64,000 nt of DNA from Lingula anatina (taxonomy: Eukaryota > Brachiopoda > Lingulata > Lingulida > Lingulidae): assembly GCF_001039355.2 (NCBI RefSeq), contig NW_019775390.1:1-64000 (forward strand). The letters run 5' to 3'. The notes beneath the pieces were generated by a model, which searched no databases, had not been told where the DNA came from, and saw nothing but the letters and a program-made list of their open reading frames with translations. The stretch's first letter is position 1; each line of letters opens with the position of its first letter. Of the stretch, positions 33,308 through 46,600 are shown piece after piece. The translations under genes and the position numbers were made by a program.

Positions 33308-34919
33308 TCAAAGTTCATCCTTGTTTACGTCAGAGTCATTTTCGTCACTATCACTATCACTGTCAGCGTTCTCCTCCACAGCTTCCGCTTCCTCATCTGG
33401 AACGTCCTTAATGTCGTCTGCTTTAGGTGCCAAAGGTATGGACAAATCCTCCAGCTCACAAACACCTAAAATAAGATTGTATAAAATACTTGGTTGAAGG
33501 TCACATCCCTGTAAACAGGCATGTTTTTATTGATATACAGATAGACAGAAACATAGTTGATGGATCCTTAGTCATTAATAACTACATGTATGTTTTATTA
33601 TCTTATCTAGACATCAATTTTTTGCAACAGAAGGCATATTTTTATTCGAGTCACTGACTATTGTAATAATGTTCACCATATCAGTGACCTATTATTGAAA
33701 GAAAGAGCAATCAATTTCCATTTCCTCTCTTGAAATGTTAATGTGAACCAAGATTTTAGTCTTTAAATAGGGAACAGGTTAGACATTTCCACTGACATAG
33801 TCAACTTATTTATGGAAAATGTAAATAAAATTTAGTGCATGTAGGTTTATGTGACACATGCATATACACTATAATTTTTGTGTCTGCTTTAACTGTACAA
33901 CCTGTAATCATAGACCCTGTTCCCATACCTAGATCGACCGAGCAAGATCAACCCATCTCCCAAGGGTTCTTGGTAAATTACATTCAGCTGAAGTGGCTCT
34001 GATGTCTGGCACACCTACTGAAGCTGTTAGAGGGTAATTATCTATCATTTAGCAGCTGCAGTAGGCGTGTCAGACATCTAAGCCACTTAATCTAAATGCA
34101 ATTTAACTAGAATCCCCTTGGAGATGGGCCGATCCTGCTAGATCAATCTATGTGGGAATGAGGTCATACATTTTGCTGTCAAACTGTAGCTACAGCAAAT
34201 TAATGAGAAGAATAACATCTCCCTGTACTATGCTGGTATATTAAATATAGAACTGTAGGTCATATAATGTGCTGGTACATATCTATATACAATACTATAT
34301 ACATACAAGTGTGCGTGGGTGCACATACGTGTGTCAAGTTTCATATTTTCTTTCATGCTTTCTGACTCTTTTAACATATCTATAAAGTGTCACACGACAA
34401 TATTATAATGGTCTTCTGTTGGAGACATTATAAAGAATGGTCTAACACCCCATTTCCATAGATTAGATCGACCTACTTTAGATCGACCTAACTCCCTGGG
34501 GGTTCACGCTAAATAGCTGTCAGCCGGGCGGACACGAAGGTTAATTACCTCCTTACAGCTTGTAGTAGGCGGGACGGACATTTAAGTCGGATTATCTGAA
34601 AGTAATCTAGTGAGACTCCCCGCGGGGATAGATCGATCTAAAACCTATGGGAATAGAGCCTAAGTGTCAAATTCAAAATTTTTATGCTGCTGTCATACCT
34701 ACCAGTTATATCTACACATAGCTTTTGTTCTGCATCTCCATCTTCTTTGGAAAATATTTTCAGCATGTCATCTTCATGATCCTCTATAAAAGACTCGCAC
34801 TGGAAAGTTAAATAAGTTTGTTATAATTTCATGAAAGACAGTTCATAAAATATGTGCAGCAGGTTGTTACAACTGGGCTTATCTTTATTGGCCATTTTTT
34901 TTTTTGGCCTCAGCAAGCT

Positions 34920-34966
<47 letters not shown>

Positions 34967-37052
34967 GGAAAATGCTCAACTACATGTATCTAGCCTAGAC
35001 ACCTCCTGACACATGTACTTACAGCAAATTTCAGAGATTTCTGGGAATCAGCACTAAGCACAACATTGGTCAGGGTGACCGAGTCTCCCGGAGACCTGGC
35101 AGCTGACCTCACAAACTGGACATTGTTTGTTTTGGAGTCTCTGGACTGTGCATAGTCTTTGGATTTTTGGCATATATTTTCAAACAGTTCTGTGAGATGG
35201 ATCTCCGACCTTGCATATGGGATCTGAGGATGAAGAAATGGATTGCAGATGTCTGATAGAGAATAAAATGCATTTTTAAAAATTAGTAACATGTTTCTAT
35301 ATCTTTTCATCTTCAAATTAATTTCTTGAGCAGCCTTCTTTGTTCTTACAGACAATAAGAAACCAATCCTAACCCCGAGGTGATTATAGATGACCCTTGT
35401 CATCTTTGATGGAGGAACAACACATATAATAATAAAACGAAACATTACGAACCTGTAAACTTTTTAGTTAATACCCTGATTACTGAGAATTTGGACAAAA
35501 ATGTCCTTCATTTCACATCACTTTAAAATTTTTAACTACACAGCTACTACACGATGTTTACAATATATCATACTGGTGCATATAGCATATATAGTTTGAA
35601 AAAAACAATTAAGGCTTGTTAGAATCTAAAAATATCAGAGAAAAATTGAATAAGCTATAAAAACGAGGTGCCACAGATCTAAACAGTTACCTCACGTGTC
35701 CCTTGGTTTCCATTAGGATCTACTCTGAAACTTCCCACTTGGACTTTTTTCTTTGGGTCCTCTTGGCTGATAGCCCAATTCACCTGTGTGGCAAAGAGAG
35801 GAAGGAAGAAATCAGTGGAAAAAATAATCTGTACCTAAATAATATGAGACTTGTGTATCAAAATTTTAGCTAACTATTTTAAAACTATATCAAAGCATAT
35901 AACTTGTTTTTGAATTTTATTACTGTATTTTAGTTATTTTTTAACTTTAAAATCTGTTATTTTTCTTTATAGTCAATCAGTAACCAATTAAGATGTAATT
36001 TTACATTTAGACCAAATAGTATACCCCCTACCCTGAACAAAAAAAAATTAAAGTAAAACTTCATGGGCGTAACTAGGCATACGCACGGATGCACTGTGCG
36101 TACAATTTTTTGGTCAACCATGATATTATTTTATATAAATTTAGTGTTTTTTTCACGGAATATAAAAGAAAATCCTCTTAATTGGAGGGTTCAGTGGCCC
36201 TCAACTCTTCTGTACCCTCTTTCTTGAGAAAATCGAACGCATTCTCGCTGGCGATATTTATCTCAGGTAAAAATCTGCCTGAGTGTTATTTTCAAAGAGC
36301 AGCTCTCGCAACCCTGGGGGCACTAGATAAAATCTAGACCCAGTTTTAAAAAGGAGCTAGAAGAATTTTTCCTGCAAAGCTTCAAAGAATTTTGACACGG
36401 ACTTGACCCAGCTTACCCCTCCAAACTAACAGGGTGACATCGGCAATTTTTACAAACAAATAATTAAACTTAGATGTATCAGAGCTCTGTCGTGTCGTAC
36501 AATTGGTTGTTTTTGGGAGCCATGAATCCACATGTAACGTGAATGAAACCGTATGTTAGTTCAACTCAGAGGTGGATCCAGGATTATTCGAAGGGGGTTC
36601 CACATATGCGAAGCTAGCCTCCTTTTAAATAAATATACCGTTCTGGGAAATAAGAATATTGAAACTTTTTTAATTGCGAGAATATTTCTGACTAATTGAT
36701 AATTTTAGCATTAATGGAAATTAAGCTGCGATGTGTGATACATATGCTGTAATTACGTTGTCCTTCATCTCTTGCGTTAGTCTACATTTTGCTGGGAATT
36801 TTAAAAATCTGTGCGTACAATTTTTAAAGGTCTGGTTACGCCCCTGAACTTTAAAGTAAAGAAATAAAATCCTGATCATGTATCTGCAGAAAAATTATGT
36901 TATATGAAATAAAAAATGACAAAATTCCTGACCTCATCTACAATCACTCTGCAAGCTCCACACTGTGTTTTCTCCTTGGCTGCAGCTAGCAAGCAGTGGA
37001 TGATTGTTGATAGGAGAAATATGGTCCACAACAGCACTTTTATCCTTTCCAT
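33308..37052 (-). CDS. CNPY2: Canopy FGF-signalling-regulator-like protein (CNPY1/2 type), five coding exons
   Basis: Coding exons on the - strand are 37052-36933, 35783-35691, 35223-35023, 34799-34703 and 33465-33308, all with GT-AG borders and matching phases, giving 222 aa. The product starts with a signal peptide (MERIKVLLWTIFLLST) and has the saposin-like canopy pattern of six cysteines (31, 34, 89, 139, 166, 173). It contains CGACR, GSFR-DPNGNQ and IPYARSEIHLTEL, all matching canopy-2. The tail is acidic (DSDSDSDENDSD) and ends KDEL, the ER-retention signal. Known members are ER-resident cochaperones or FGF/LDL-receptor regulators. An acceptor at about 37083 implies a further 5' UTR exon. 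CNPY1 versus CNPY2 cannot be settled here. Confidence 0.93.
33913..34165. mobile_element. Foldback MITE (family 1) in a canopy intron
   Basis: 253 bp with inverted ends (GACCCTGTTCCCATACCTAG at left and complement of CTATGTGGGAATGAGGTC at right). ATA lies on both sides. AGATCGACC and CATCTCCCAAGGG have complements near the right end. It belongs with 34446-34660, 50853-51119 and 55021-55246. Confidence 0.7.
34446..34660. mobile_element. Foldback MITE (family 1), second copy in the same intron
   Basis: 215 bp flanked by TAA (34443-34445 and 34661-34663). The ends are CACCCCATTTCCATAG and CTATGGGAATAGAGCC, with AGATCGACC arms. A 3 bp TAA duplication fits PIF/Harbinger-type elements. It shares long internal stretches (TCCCTGGGGGTTC, AGTAGGCGGGAC, TAATCTAGTGAGACTCCCC) with 55021-55246. 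Confidence 0.8.
34922..34963. repeat. (AC)n microsatellite
   Basis: About 21 uninterrupted AC units in the intron between canopy exons 3 and 4. Confidence 0.95.
36058..36850. mobile_element. TIR transposon with 10 bp target duplication in canopy intron 1
   Basis: Flanking repeats TTAAAGTAAA at 36048-36057 and 36851-36860 are identical. The inverted ends ACTTCATGGGCGTAACTAG and AGTTCAGGGGCGTAACCAG match at 16 of 19 positions. GTGCGTACAATTTTT occurs near both ends (about 36097 and 36812). It has no transposase frame. A 9-10 bp duplication suggests a Mutator-like element, but the chance of a shifted boundary remains. Confidence 0.65.
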
Positions 37053-38120
37053 ATCTACTTGTAATGTATTTAGTACATGGGTCTGGAAATAAATTCAATA
37101 CATATGTGAACTCAGTTGAAGATCTAGTGAATGTCAGTTCAAGTTACCGGCCTCCATGAAATGAATAATTATGTTTTTCTACTTTTCATTCAGTAAACAT
37201 AACAAAGGTAGATCTAATAAGGATAAATTGTTAAGACAGAACTGACAAATGGTAACTATAATAAGTTACTATGCTAAACTCTGATCAATAGAGAGTACCG
37301 GTAAGCTATTGCTGGCGATAGCCTTTGCAATGACTTCTCTGCTACTAATGCTTATAAAATATGACTCTCTTATACATGTAAATTGTATGGCTTAAGTTAT
37401 GCAATTCCTCCAGGTTTGACTTTGAACAACTCCACTGACTACTCTGTCACTTTGCTTCTACATGTACAGTACGACATTATCGTCAGAGTTCAGCTCTTCA
37501 AACGTTCAATTCAGCATAAAAGAATTTTAAAAATATTTAAAGTAAAGTAAAAATGTATACATTAAGCATTCCTGCTATACTTGTCACTAACCTTCCTAAA
37601 CGTCACTCATATATTTAGATATGAGAAGTAAGCATGAAGGAACTTACTGTCCAATATAATTTGGACACATTGCTTTGGTAAACCTCGTAATCGAAATAGG
37701 TCAAGCAAAATTAGGTCACATGTGAAAACGTGTTTGATGTGGAAAGACACTGGAATGCCCTCCTTACAGTTACACCTCTTTTTTAACGGGTAATCGTATA
37801 AAATCGATTAGTCATCGGCGAAATACAAGGTCAGATATTTTCATATTGTCGCTGATGTAATGATTGTGATGACAAGGTTCCGGGAATGCTGGAGTGAGAA
37901 AAGACGTTGTTTGTAGGCCATCGGCATCGTACAGTACAAGCATATATATGGGATTCTGTGTCCAGTCAAGTTAGTCTTTGTATTGCAAGTGGTGGGTGGA
38001 ATGCATACAAGGCGTTCTTTGACCATTGACCAAACTGGAAATCTAGGAATTAGTTGTATCATTGAGAGCCTACTGGAAATGTGAAAATTCTTGCAGAAAT
38101 ATTGTCTTCCTCAGAAAATT
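37053..38120. promoter_or_regulatory. Shared upstream region of the divergent canopy / METAP1D pair
   Basis: The two start codons are 1068 bp apart and face away from each other. An acceptor-like TTTCCAG before 37083 (- strand) and CTTGCAG at about 38090-38096 (+ strand) suggest that both genes have non-coding first exons here. I cannot place the transcription starts. Confidence 0.45.
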
Positions 38121-40982
38121 ATGCAGAAGAGAATGTGTGTAATAATTTCCCAAGCAACACACCAGACAAGGTCTTACTTGACAAGGAATGTTTCTCAGAA
38201 ACAGAGTTACTTTATTCCTAATCAGCAACAATTGCCTACATCATCGAACAGTGTTTCGATGAGAAAGGACAATATTCTCAAGAGTGATATAGGTAGAAAT
38301 GTTTATATAATGCAAAAACGGTCGCTGTGCACAAGAGTCAGGCACAGGGTTGTTAAACCAGGAACTGTGGGACCAGAAAGATTAGTAAGTTAAATACAAA
38401 TCTGTACATTAATTAAACCACTACATACACTAATGTATACAACAATAAACTGGTTTGTCTACAGGACTTTATGATGCAGTGTTATACATGTACCGGTAGA
38501 ACAATAAACCAAGCTGATGTGTGGTGTTTGCCATTTCACCATATAAACCTCTCTCTCTCTTTCTCTCTCAGAAATGCAATAGACTACCTTTATATTAATT
38601 CACAGTCTTTAATAGTGTATATGTCTGCAGGTACCCCGTCACATCCCAAGACCTTCCTATGTGTCAGAGACTTGGACCCCTGGTCAGAGTGGCATCATCA
38701 TAAAAAATGAGAGACAGATAGCAGGGATTTGGGAGGCGTGTCAAGTAGCATTGAATGTACTAAATCTGGCTTCCAGGCAGCTTACAGTGAGTATATAATG
38801 GATAATAATATAGGTACAATGTTACCAGACCATGCTCTTTATTCTGGTGAAGATGAATTTTACTTGTACAGTAGCTATAGTTACAATTACATAAATTAGT
38901 GTAGCATTATGCATGAAACATGACTAAATCTGCCAAAACTAGAGAGGTTAGTAGGTTGGTTAACTGTGAATAATTTGTTTCAGGTTGGTATGACAACAGA
39001 TGACATAGATAAACTTGTCCATGAAACCTGTATAGCATATGGAGCCTATCCCTCCACTCTCAGGTATAAAGGTTTCCCTAAATCTGTGTGCACTTCAGTC
39101 AACAATGTGGTCTGTCATGGCATACCTGATAACTGCCCCCTTGTGGATGGAGACATCATCAATATTGATGTTACCGTGAGTAGAAGTATTTATTAATTTA
39201 GCTTAAAAGTGTACACAAGCGATAACAAGTACATGTACACAACATACACGTAATATATGCCAGTCACAATAAAGTCACACTGTGAAAAAATGTACTTATA
39301 CTAAGTGCTCACATATTTTGTAAAATTTAAAATTTCAAAGTTTAATTAAGTGAAATTATGTTCAAAATTAAGAATTTAGCCTATTTAACATATATTAGGT
39401 ATACTACAAAGGTTTCCATGGTGATGTAAACAAGACATATCCCATCGGTTCAGTGGATGAGGAAGGGCTCCACCTGGTGAGAATGGCAGAACATGCCTGT
39501 GTGACTGGTATACAGGCCTGTGGACCTGGGGTGAAATTTGCTGAGATTGGCAAAGCTATTGAGTGAGTAACTGAAGACAATAAAACCAAGATGGAGTGGA
39601 TTTCTTCAGTATGAACACACTTGTAGCATATGATATTTATCTGAACTGCGTGAACTGAACTATACCCCATCACTTTGTATATTTGAAAATTATATTGTTA
39701 TTGAACAGTCAACCAACTGGACTGTTTTAAATCAAAGTCAGGTGCCACTAGGGTTTTTTAGTGTGTAGGATAAGGAAAGCATAGCTACTTATAGTCATAT
39801 ATGCAATAGAATGTAAACAATGTCACAGTGATGAATTTATATCCTTTGGCATACAAAAATAATTGTATACAGATGCTTGGACTTTTCATTGTATAAAAAT
39901 GCATTTTTGTTCATAGTTCATAAGTTCTCTACCAATATAAACATTAATTTTTTGCTCTATTGTGTTATAGACCAGAAATGAAAGAAGCAGGGTTGACAGT
40001 AATTCCACTGTTTTGTGGACATGGTATTGGGGAAGACTTCCACGAACCTCCAGATATTTATCACATTGGTAAGAATATCATTATATATGACATCAGCTGG
40101 AGTCACTGAAGAAATTTGTGAAATAATAAATTTTTTAAGTAATGTTTTGCTGTTAATATAACTGGTATATGACCGCATATCCAAAACAAATTTTTTCTTT
40201 TAAGTCTAAAAAAAAAATTAAACTCTAAAACAGATAGTGACAAGTGTATTTTTGCCAATTCATATTTGAAAGTTTAATGTTTAAAAAAAATTTGAACTTC
40301 TAGCCAATGAAGAAAGTGTAGAGATGAAAGAAGGAATGGTGTTTACTGTGGGTAAGTTCAGGCATACAGAAAAAAGGCAATTTTTAACAGTGTGTACGTA
40401 AGAGACGCACGCTGGACTTGATATTCACCAGAATTTTTTTCCTTCACGCAGTCTTTATATGAGCAATTAGAACCATTGCCAGCTAAATTGTGTAGTGAGA
40501 TTGTTTTAACGTAGTAGAATATTGAGATGTTAAAAAGGATTTATTTTGCCTGACATTCAATTTGAGATGTTAAAAAGAATTTAGTTTGCCTGACATTCAT
40601 TTTGAAATTTATAAGCTGCTCCGTGAGTTTTAGAGGTTACACTGGAAACTCACTAACATGTATATATTATCAGCTATTTTCAGAATGCTGATAGAAGGAG
40701 GTCAGTTTCCAGTGAAATACTGGGGGTGGTAGTGGATGGGATGAGATGGGGTGGGGGAGGGGTGTAGGAGAAAACAACTAATTGATATCCTGTAGTTCAA
40801 AGTTGACAGACAATATTTTCTTCGTTTTTTTTCCCTTAGAGCCAATTATTTCTGAAGGAGGGAGTAATGTGGAGTTTCTAGAAGATGGTTGGACTGTTGT
40901 AACGTCAGATGAAAGTCGAACAGCTGCCTGGGAACACACTGTAGTGATCACAAGGGATGGAGTGGAGGTGCTGACCTTATAG
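38121..40982 (+). CDS. METAP1D: Methionine aminopeptidase 1D, mitochondrial, seven coding exons
   Basis: Exons are 38121-38384, 38631-38786, 38984-39175, 39399-39562, 39971-40068, 40304-40351 and 40840-40982, with consistent GT-AG sites and phases, giving 354 aa. It removes initiator methionine from proteins made in mitochondria. The first 70 or so residues are rich in Arg, Ser and Gln with almost no acid, as in a transit peptide. The pita-bread catalytic domain is complete: metal ligands D202 (NIDVT), D213 (FHGD), H276 (GHGIG), E308 (VEPII) and E339 (WEHTV), with substrate-side H185 (VCHGIP). [12 protein letters not shown] is typical of this subfamily. The start is the first in-frame ATG after an upstream stop. 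Confidence 0.95.
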
Positions 40983-41502
40983 GGGAGCTGTCACGCAATG
41001 CTATGTGCATCAACTTAACCTATCAGTATTTGGCCAGCAGAAAGAACCCAGATAGCAAGATACACATGTAACATGCATGTAACAACCAAGGATATATATT
41101 GTTGGTACTTGGATCACCAATAATTTTATATCGCAGGTGATAAAGGTGTATCAGCTCTTTAAAAGGCCACAGAAGTGTGCCTTTTCACCGTATGTGCTGT
41201 ATATTTATTCTTGTAAGTTTTAGAATACATTTGAAACAATGGAAATACCAGTTAAGAGACTGTGAGTGACCAACATTACTGCTGAGTCCTGCCAGTTTTA
41301 GCCAGAGATGACCATAGTGTTGTGGTGTGAACGCCTAAAAGATGGTTTTTATGGCATGTCTCAGGGGGGTTGTCTCACAGGAAAGAGAAAAATGTTTTTG
41401 AACAGTCTTTTGTTATTTAACACTTAACAAAAGGTGTATTCTGTTGACTGAACTGTGATTCACTAAATCGAATGTTTACTTGTTATTTAGTTTGAATCTG
41501 GA

Positions 41503-41508
41503 AATAAA
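41503..41508 (+). terminator. Possible polyadenylation signal of METAP1D
   Basis: AATAAA lies about 520 bp after the stop codon. It fits a 3' UTR of ordinary length. Other AATAAA copies follow near 41584-41605. Confidence 0.45.
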
Positions 41509-43378
41509 ATTATATGTAAATGAAGATATTTTTATTAAAAATCTTGTTTTTAAAAGAAAAAAAAGGAATGCATATGCCAAGAATAAAATAAAGCCAAAAA
41601 GGAATAAAACATTTAACATTCTTTTCAATTTTTTATGATAAAATAGAAGTTTTTGAACAATTAAACTTTAGAGTATAAACATTTAAAATACACTAAACTG
41701 GCATTATGGCACCCCTTTGGGGACTATCCAAATGTATAAAATTATCTCTAATAAAGAGAAAAAGTTAATCTCAATACAGTTAGCAGTAAAGGTAAAAAAA
41801 TAACGTTCCATTCAATTTTTTTTACCATATACTAGACACTGAGTCTATTAGTCTTAAAATACCCTTAACATTGACTTTTTTTTTCATTGACTGTCCGTGC
41901 AGTTGGCACATCTGGCACATCAATCCCTGTAATTGCTAAACTGATTTTTGTTTTACGTTACAAAAGTGGCAAACATGATAATTTCTGTATTATATACTTT
42001 CATTTTTAGATTTAAGAAAATTATCTTCTAAAAATAATGTATCACTATCAGTCAAATTATGCCTTTTTATGATAGGAAATCTGCCTTTTGGCTGTAAACT
42101 ATACTGTATAGTAATAATGAGTCTAATTAGTAGAAATAGTTATGGGCTGAAATAGATGGGTCCTTTCTAAATAACTGGTGACTAACATCCCAACAGGAGT
42201 TTTATCAGGCGCTCATGAGAAAGTAAACAAGGTTTTACTAATCATTTTAAAAATATATTTTTTGGCTTAAAAAGACAGGGATTAGTATCTTACAAATATT
42301 CAATTGAATATTAAAAAATGTTTGTTGATGTGTTTGCTTGTGACTGCAATGTTAGAGAGGTTGCAGTAGTGGAAAGATTGTAATACTATCCCAACTATCA
42401 CACTGCAAGCCCTGCCTGTCATTGTATAGCAGAAATCAAGCACAGTGTATAAGCTTGTCTTGGGAAATTATTTATAGGTCACTTCAAAACGAGACTACGC
42501 TTTACAGGTGGTTGTAACTTTCACCAAGTTGATGCAAAACAAAAATTGTGCGGAGGGAAAATACTGCAGTTTGTGATTTCTCTGGTATTTTGTGGAGCAG
42601 CCACAAAGTGACAGAGGTGAGTACATCAACCACATTTTTACATGCTAAATTGTCTTCAGTAGATATCGTGCAGTGCTAAAAATTACCAACTTTGCAAGTT
42701 GCAAGCCGACACTAGAAATTGAAGCAGGATTAACACTGAGGGTTGCCCAGGTCAGCAAAACAGTTGCGAAAGAGATGTCATCGATGCGATTTAAAAGCTA
42801 GCTTCTGTTTTTAAAATTACTGGTTGTTGCCAATATGCTGGGTAAACTACTATGAGTGCATGGTTTTAAATGATTTTCTCGTTACTTTGATAATTTATAT
42901 TATGTGCATAATTAACGTTACTCAAATTAATACAGAAAAATAATGAATACCCCAGTTTATTTCACTATGGACAAATGTAAATCACAGAGAGGAACAAAAC
43001 ATTAAAAAGATTAATGACTTCATATTCATCAATTAGGATTTTAGTAATTCTTCAGAGTTCTGCTTACAATAACTTAGTCTCGTAGTAGAGGACTGATACA
43101 TACTGTGTACATACTTTACAGCTATTTCTAAATATCAAGTTGAAATGCATTTGGTTTGTTTAATAAGGAAACTTTCCATATTTTTTGTATTACCTCTATT
43201 TAGATAGACGTACATTATATGAAATTGAAATTTATATAAAGAATTAAGATGCCTATTGTTTCAAAAGTACTTGTATCGATCACCAGCTGTACTGTATATT
43301 CTATTCAATGTCAGATGGAGGTTTTGTCTGTTCATATGATTGCATTCAGCGAGTGTTCCCAAGGAGTTACTTTGAATT

Positions 43379-43620
43379 ACCTAGTATGATAATATTATTG
43401 TGAACGTACCTAAAGACAAAGTAAAGAATGATTTACATTGCTTAATATTTTATATCGTACACCACTTTCTAAAATGTGAAGGATATGAAGAAGTTAGGTT
43501 ACCTGGTATTATAATTATTATATCATTGTGAATGTACCCAAAGACAGAGTAAAGAATGAATTACAATGCTTAACATTTTATATCGGACACCATTTTCTAA
43601 AATGTAAGGATACCAAGTTT
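43379..43620. repeat. Imperfect tandem duplication, about 120 bp period
   Basis: Both halves read ATTGTGAA-GTACC-AAAGACA-AGTAAAGAATGA, then ATTTTATATCG-ACACCA-TTTCTAAAATGT and AAGGATA. The open frame at 43528-43728 crosses it and is not supported as a gene. Confidence 0.75.
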
Positions 43621-46600
43621 GGTTGGCTTGGTATTCAACCTGTTTGGGTGTATAAACAGGTATATATGGTAATGACAATCTATTCAGTAGGGAAAATTCT
43701 GAATTTCACAGATAATGCACCTTTTTAAGTAATAAATTCCTGTTGAGTGGTAGGAACAAAATTGAAAAGCAGGCTACCCTGTAGTTCATTTCTTTTTAGT
43801 AAAAGGACAGCAAAGAATTGATTATCTGAAACCGTGATAGTTTTTCCGCATTGAAAATATCGAGTCATTACCACATTACCTTGAAGACAGTGCTATGTAT
43901 CACCATGACTGAGTCAAAGCAAGATGATTTTATATGCTAATCACTTAAAATGTACACATTTCTCTTTTATGTTTCCCCTGTTTAGCTCTATATATTACTT
44001 TGCACCCCTCACCATAATGTTGTGGGTAACCAGTATTAGCAATCAAATCTTTGTGCCTTCTAATGTTTGCAGCCTCTCAAATGACAGAATATGACTTTTT
44101 GGATGGTACTTGAATTTCAGATGGGTCCTGCACTTCCTGTGCTTTATTGTCCCTGCAAGAATAGATAACTGCATGGAGTAACCTGTAGGAGATGATAATA
44201 TTTGGTGCAGTGATCCTTGACATGCTTGCTGCCATTCAAACTGCAGCTGGCTAATCAAAATAGTAAGGGTACAAATACCAGATAGTCTGGTAGGAGAAAG
44301 ATTGATTAAATTTTGGTAAATGAAATGGTTTCCAGGTTTAAGTCATTTTATTATTTTAGTTTTTTTTAAATGTAACTGATAGGCGATCATGAGAAACACA
44401 TTTCTTGGTTATAGTAGTGTTTGGAAGTAGGAAGCTTTAGGGTGTTAAGGTTTTTTTATATACATGTGTCATTCTGGCTTGAATAGTGAGCTTTTGGCAT
44501 ATTTGTAAGCCAATCATTACATTAAATTTATTCGATTAGACTTAAAAGACAAACATGACACACACACACAAAAAAAAGATGAATAAAATGCCTGCGTTAG
44601 ATAAAATAATGGGAAAAATGGAAGGGGGCACTTGCACAAAATCCTATCCCACCATCACCATCGTTCTGCAATAAAGTCTCCATCCTTCATTCCCTATGCT
44701 ACTACGGTATACACAGGGGTCTTGGGAAAGGTGAATGGTAAGCATTAAGTTAGTTTGTCTGCAGCTACATTATGTAAACTAAGTTGACACAGGAGACTTA
44801 CCTGGCTGTTGACATTGCATCAGTGGAAGTGTGTATGGGCCAGTTTGTGCCTCTGGGTTATTGCACGGAGACTCATGGGTGTAGATTGATATGCACTAGT
44901 ACAAGTACAGGGTGCCAGATAAATTCTGTACTGGTGGGGGTGGGGGTGACTTTGAACTCCAGATGAAATGCAATTGTTGGAATTCTTTGTAATTCTCTGT
45001 AAATCATAGGAGTTTTTGTTCATGAGAGTTCACTGTGGACTCCCAAAAGGTGTGTCATGTAGTACATGTTGTAGTAAGTATATTTATGTTTGTTGTTTAT
45101 GTCAACAACTTGTTGTTTCACCAAGAAAGTGGCAGCTAAGAATATAAACAAGGGATATGCATATATGTAAATATGTATATGAAAGTCAAAGAGGTATTTT
45201 GATATAATTGGGCTGATGTAGTTAAAACCTGTGTTGAATCATTCCTCGGGATTAAAATTATGGTTGGTGCTACAACATTAATTTCTTTCAAAATTATTCT
45301 GCAGTTTTTCAATATAAAACCATTCAGTATTATGTGACCCTTGCTTATATATACAGGTTTGTTTTAGAAATCAAAGACTGCAAGTCTATACAATCCTTTA
45401 TATATGATCATTTAATGGAGAGGATGACAGGCTGTAGTCGAGTGTGCTGATAACACGGTGTGCTTGTGATGGATAAGGTTATCTGAGTTAACTGAATGAT
45501 GCTGCATACCTGTAATTATAGGTTATATGAAACACCATAAGGTTAAAGGACGTACCTACTTCACTTTATCAGCTGTCTTTAAGAAGGCGAGTTTTACTCA
45601 AGTATTTAGTGTCAACTTTGAAGTTCTAAAAGTCATTGCTAATGTCCTTGTTGGTGAGAAAACCTACATACCAAGCCCTTTGGTGGAGTCTGCTATGTTG
45701 CCAAAGTTTCTACAATTAACGCATTTTTCAAGTACAATTTGTGGACATAGAATAAGAATAATATGGTCTTCCTTAAATTGAGATTTAATTTTCCTTTTTC
45801 TTTCTTCTGAGGGAAAATAATAGAAACATATTTGAAACATTATTTGCTGCTTGTGAATTGTGTGTTATGAGGATTGCGAACTTTTTAAAGATAAGACTGC
45901 TTTAACAAGGAGTTCAGCCCAACCTGAGATGTTCTTAAAAAGTCATTTATTAAAGTTGTTGATGTTGATTTGAGTCATTCAGCTCCAGTTACACGCCAGG
46001 TTATCAAGTAAATGGTTTTGCACTTATGTGATGACAGTTTCTTTTCCAATTTATGTTCAATAACAACAGGCTTCACCTTGGTTTTGTGGGATTTCCATGG
46101 GAAAAAAAGAATTCATGACTTATTTACTATCATTACATTTAATTTTAACTTTCAATTTAATTTATTGATTTTAAATTAAAGAAAACCCTATACATATTAA
46201 AGCAGTTTCTTCCTCTTCACCAGTTATATTCATTTGAAATGTGCAAAAAGTGTTTTAACATTGTTTCGTTAGAAATTAAGGCAAGGATGAACTGAACTGA
46301 CCCAATAGGCATGCGATAGATATGGAATCATGCGATCATGGAATGCAGTTACTTAACTCACAAAATTAAGCCATCAGATAACGATGTTGTGACAGGTATT
46401 AATTTTATTGCATTCGAAGTGGTGTCATAAGCTCTCGTCAACATGATGGGAGTTGTAAAGGTGAAGACAGGTGCAAACATGAATGATAAGGAGAGATTTA
46501 GTTGACCATTGGGAATAACTGCTACTGACCATTGATCACCTGTGCTGTCTTGACCATCTGCTTGTTGTACTCAATACGTCATTCCCAGAAATGACCATTT

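Noticed and set aside
45527-45781. 84-codon frame as an exon
   Set aside because: No homology recognised and no neighbouring exon to join to. It sits alone in an exon-free stretch.
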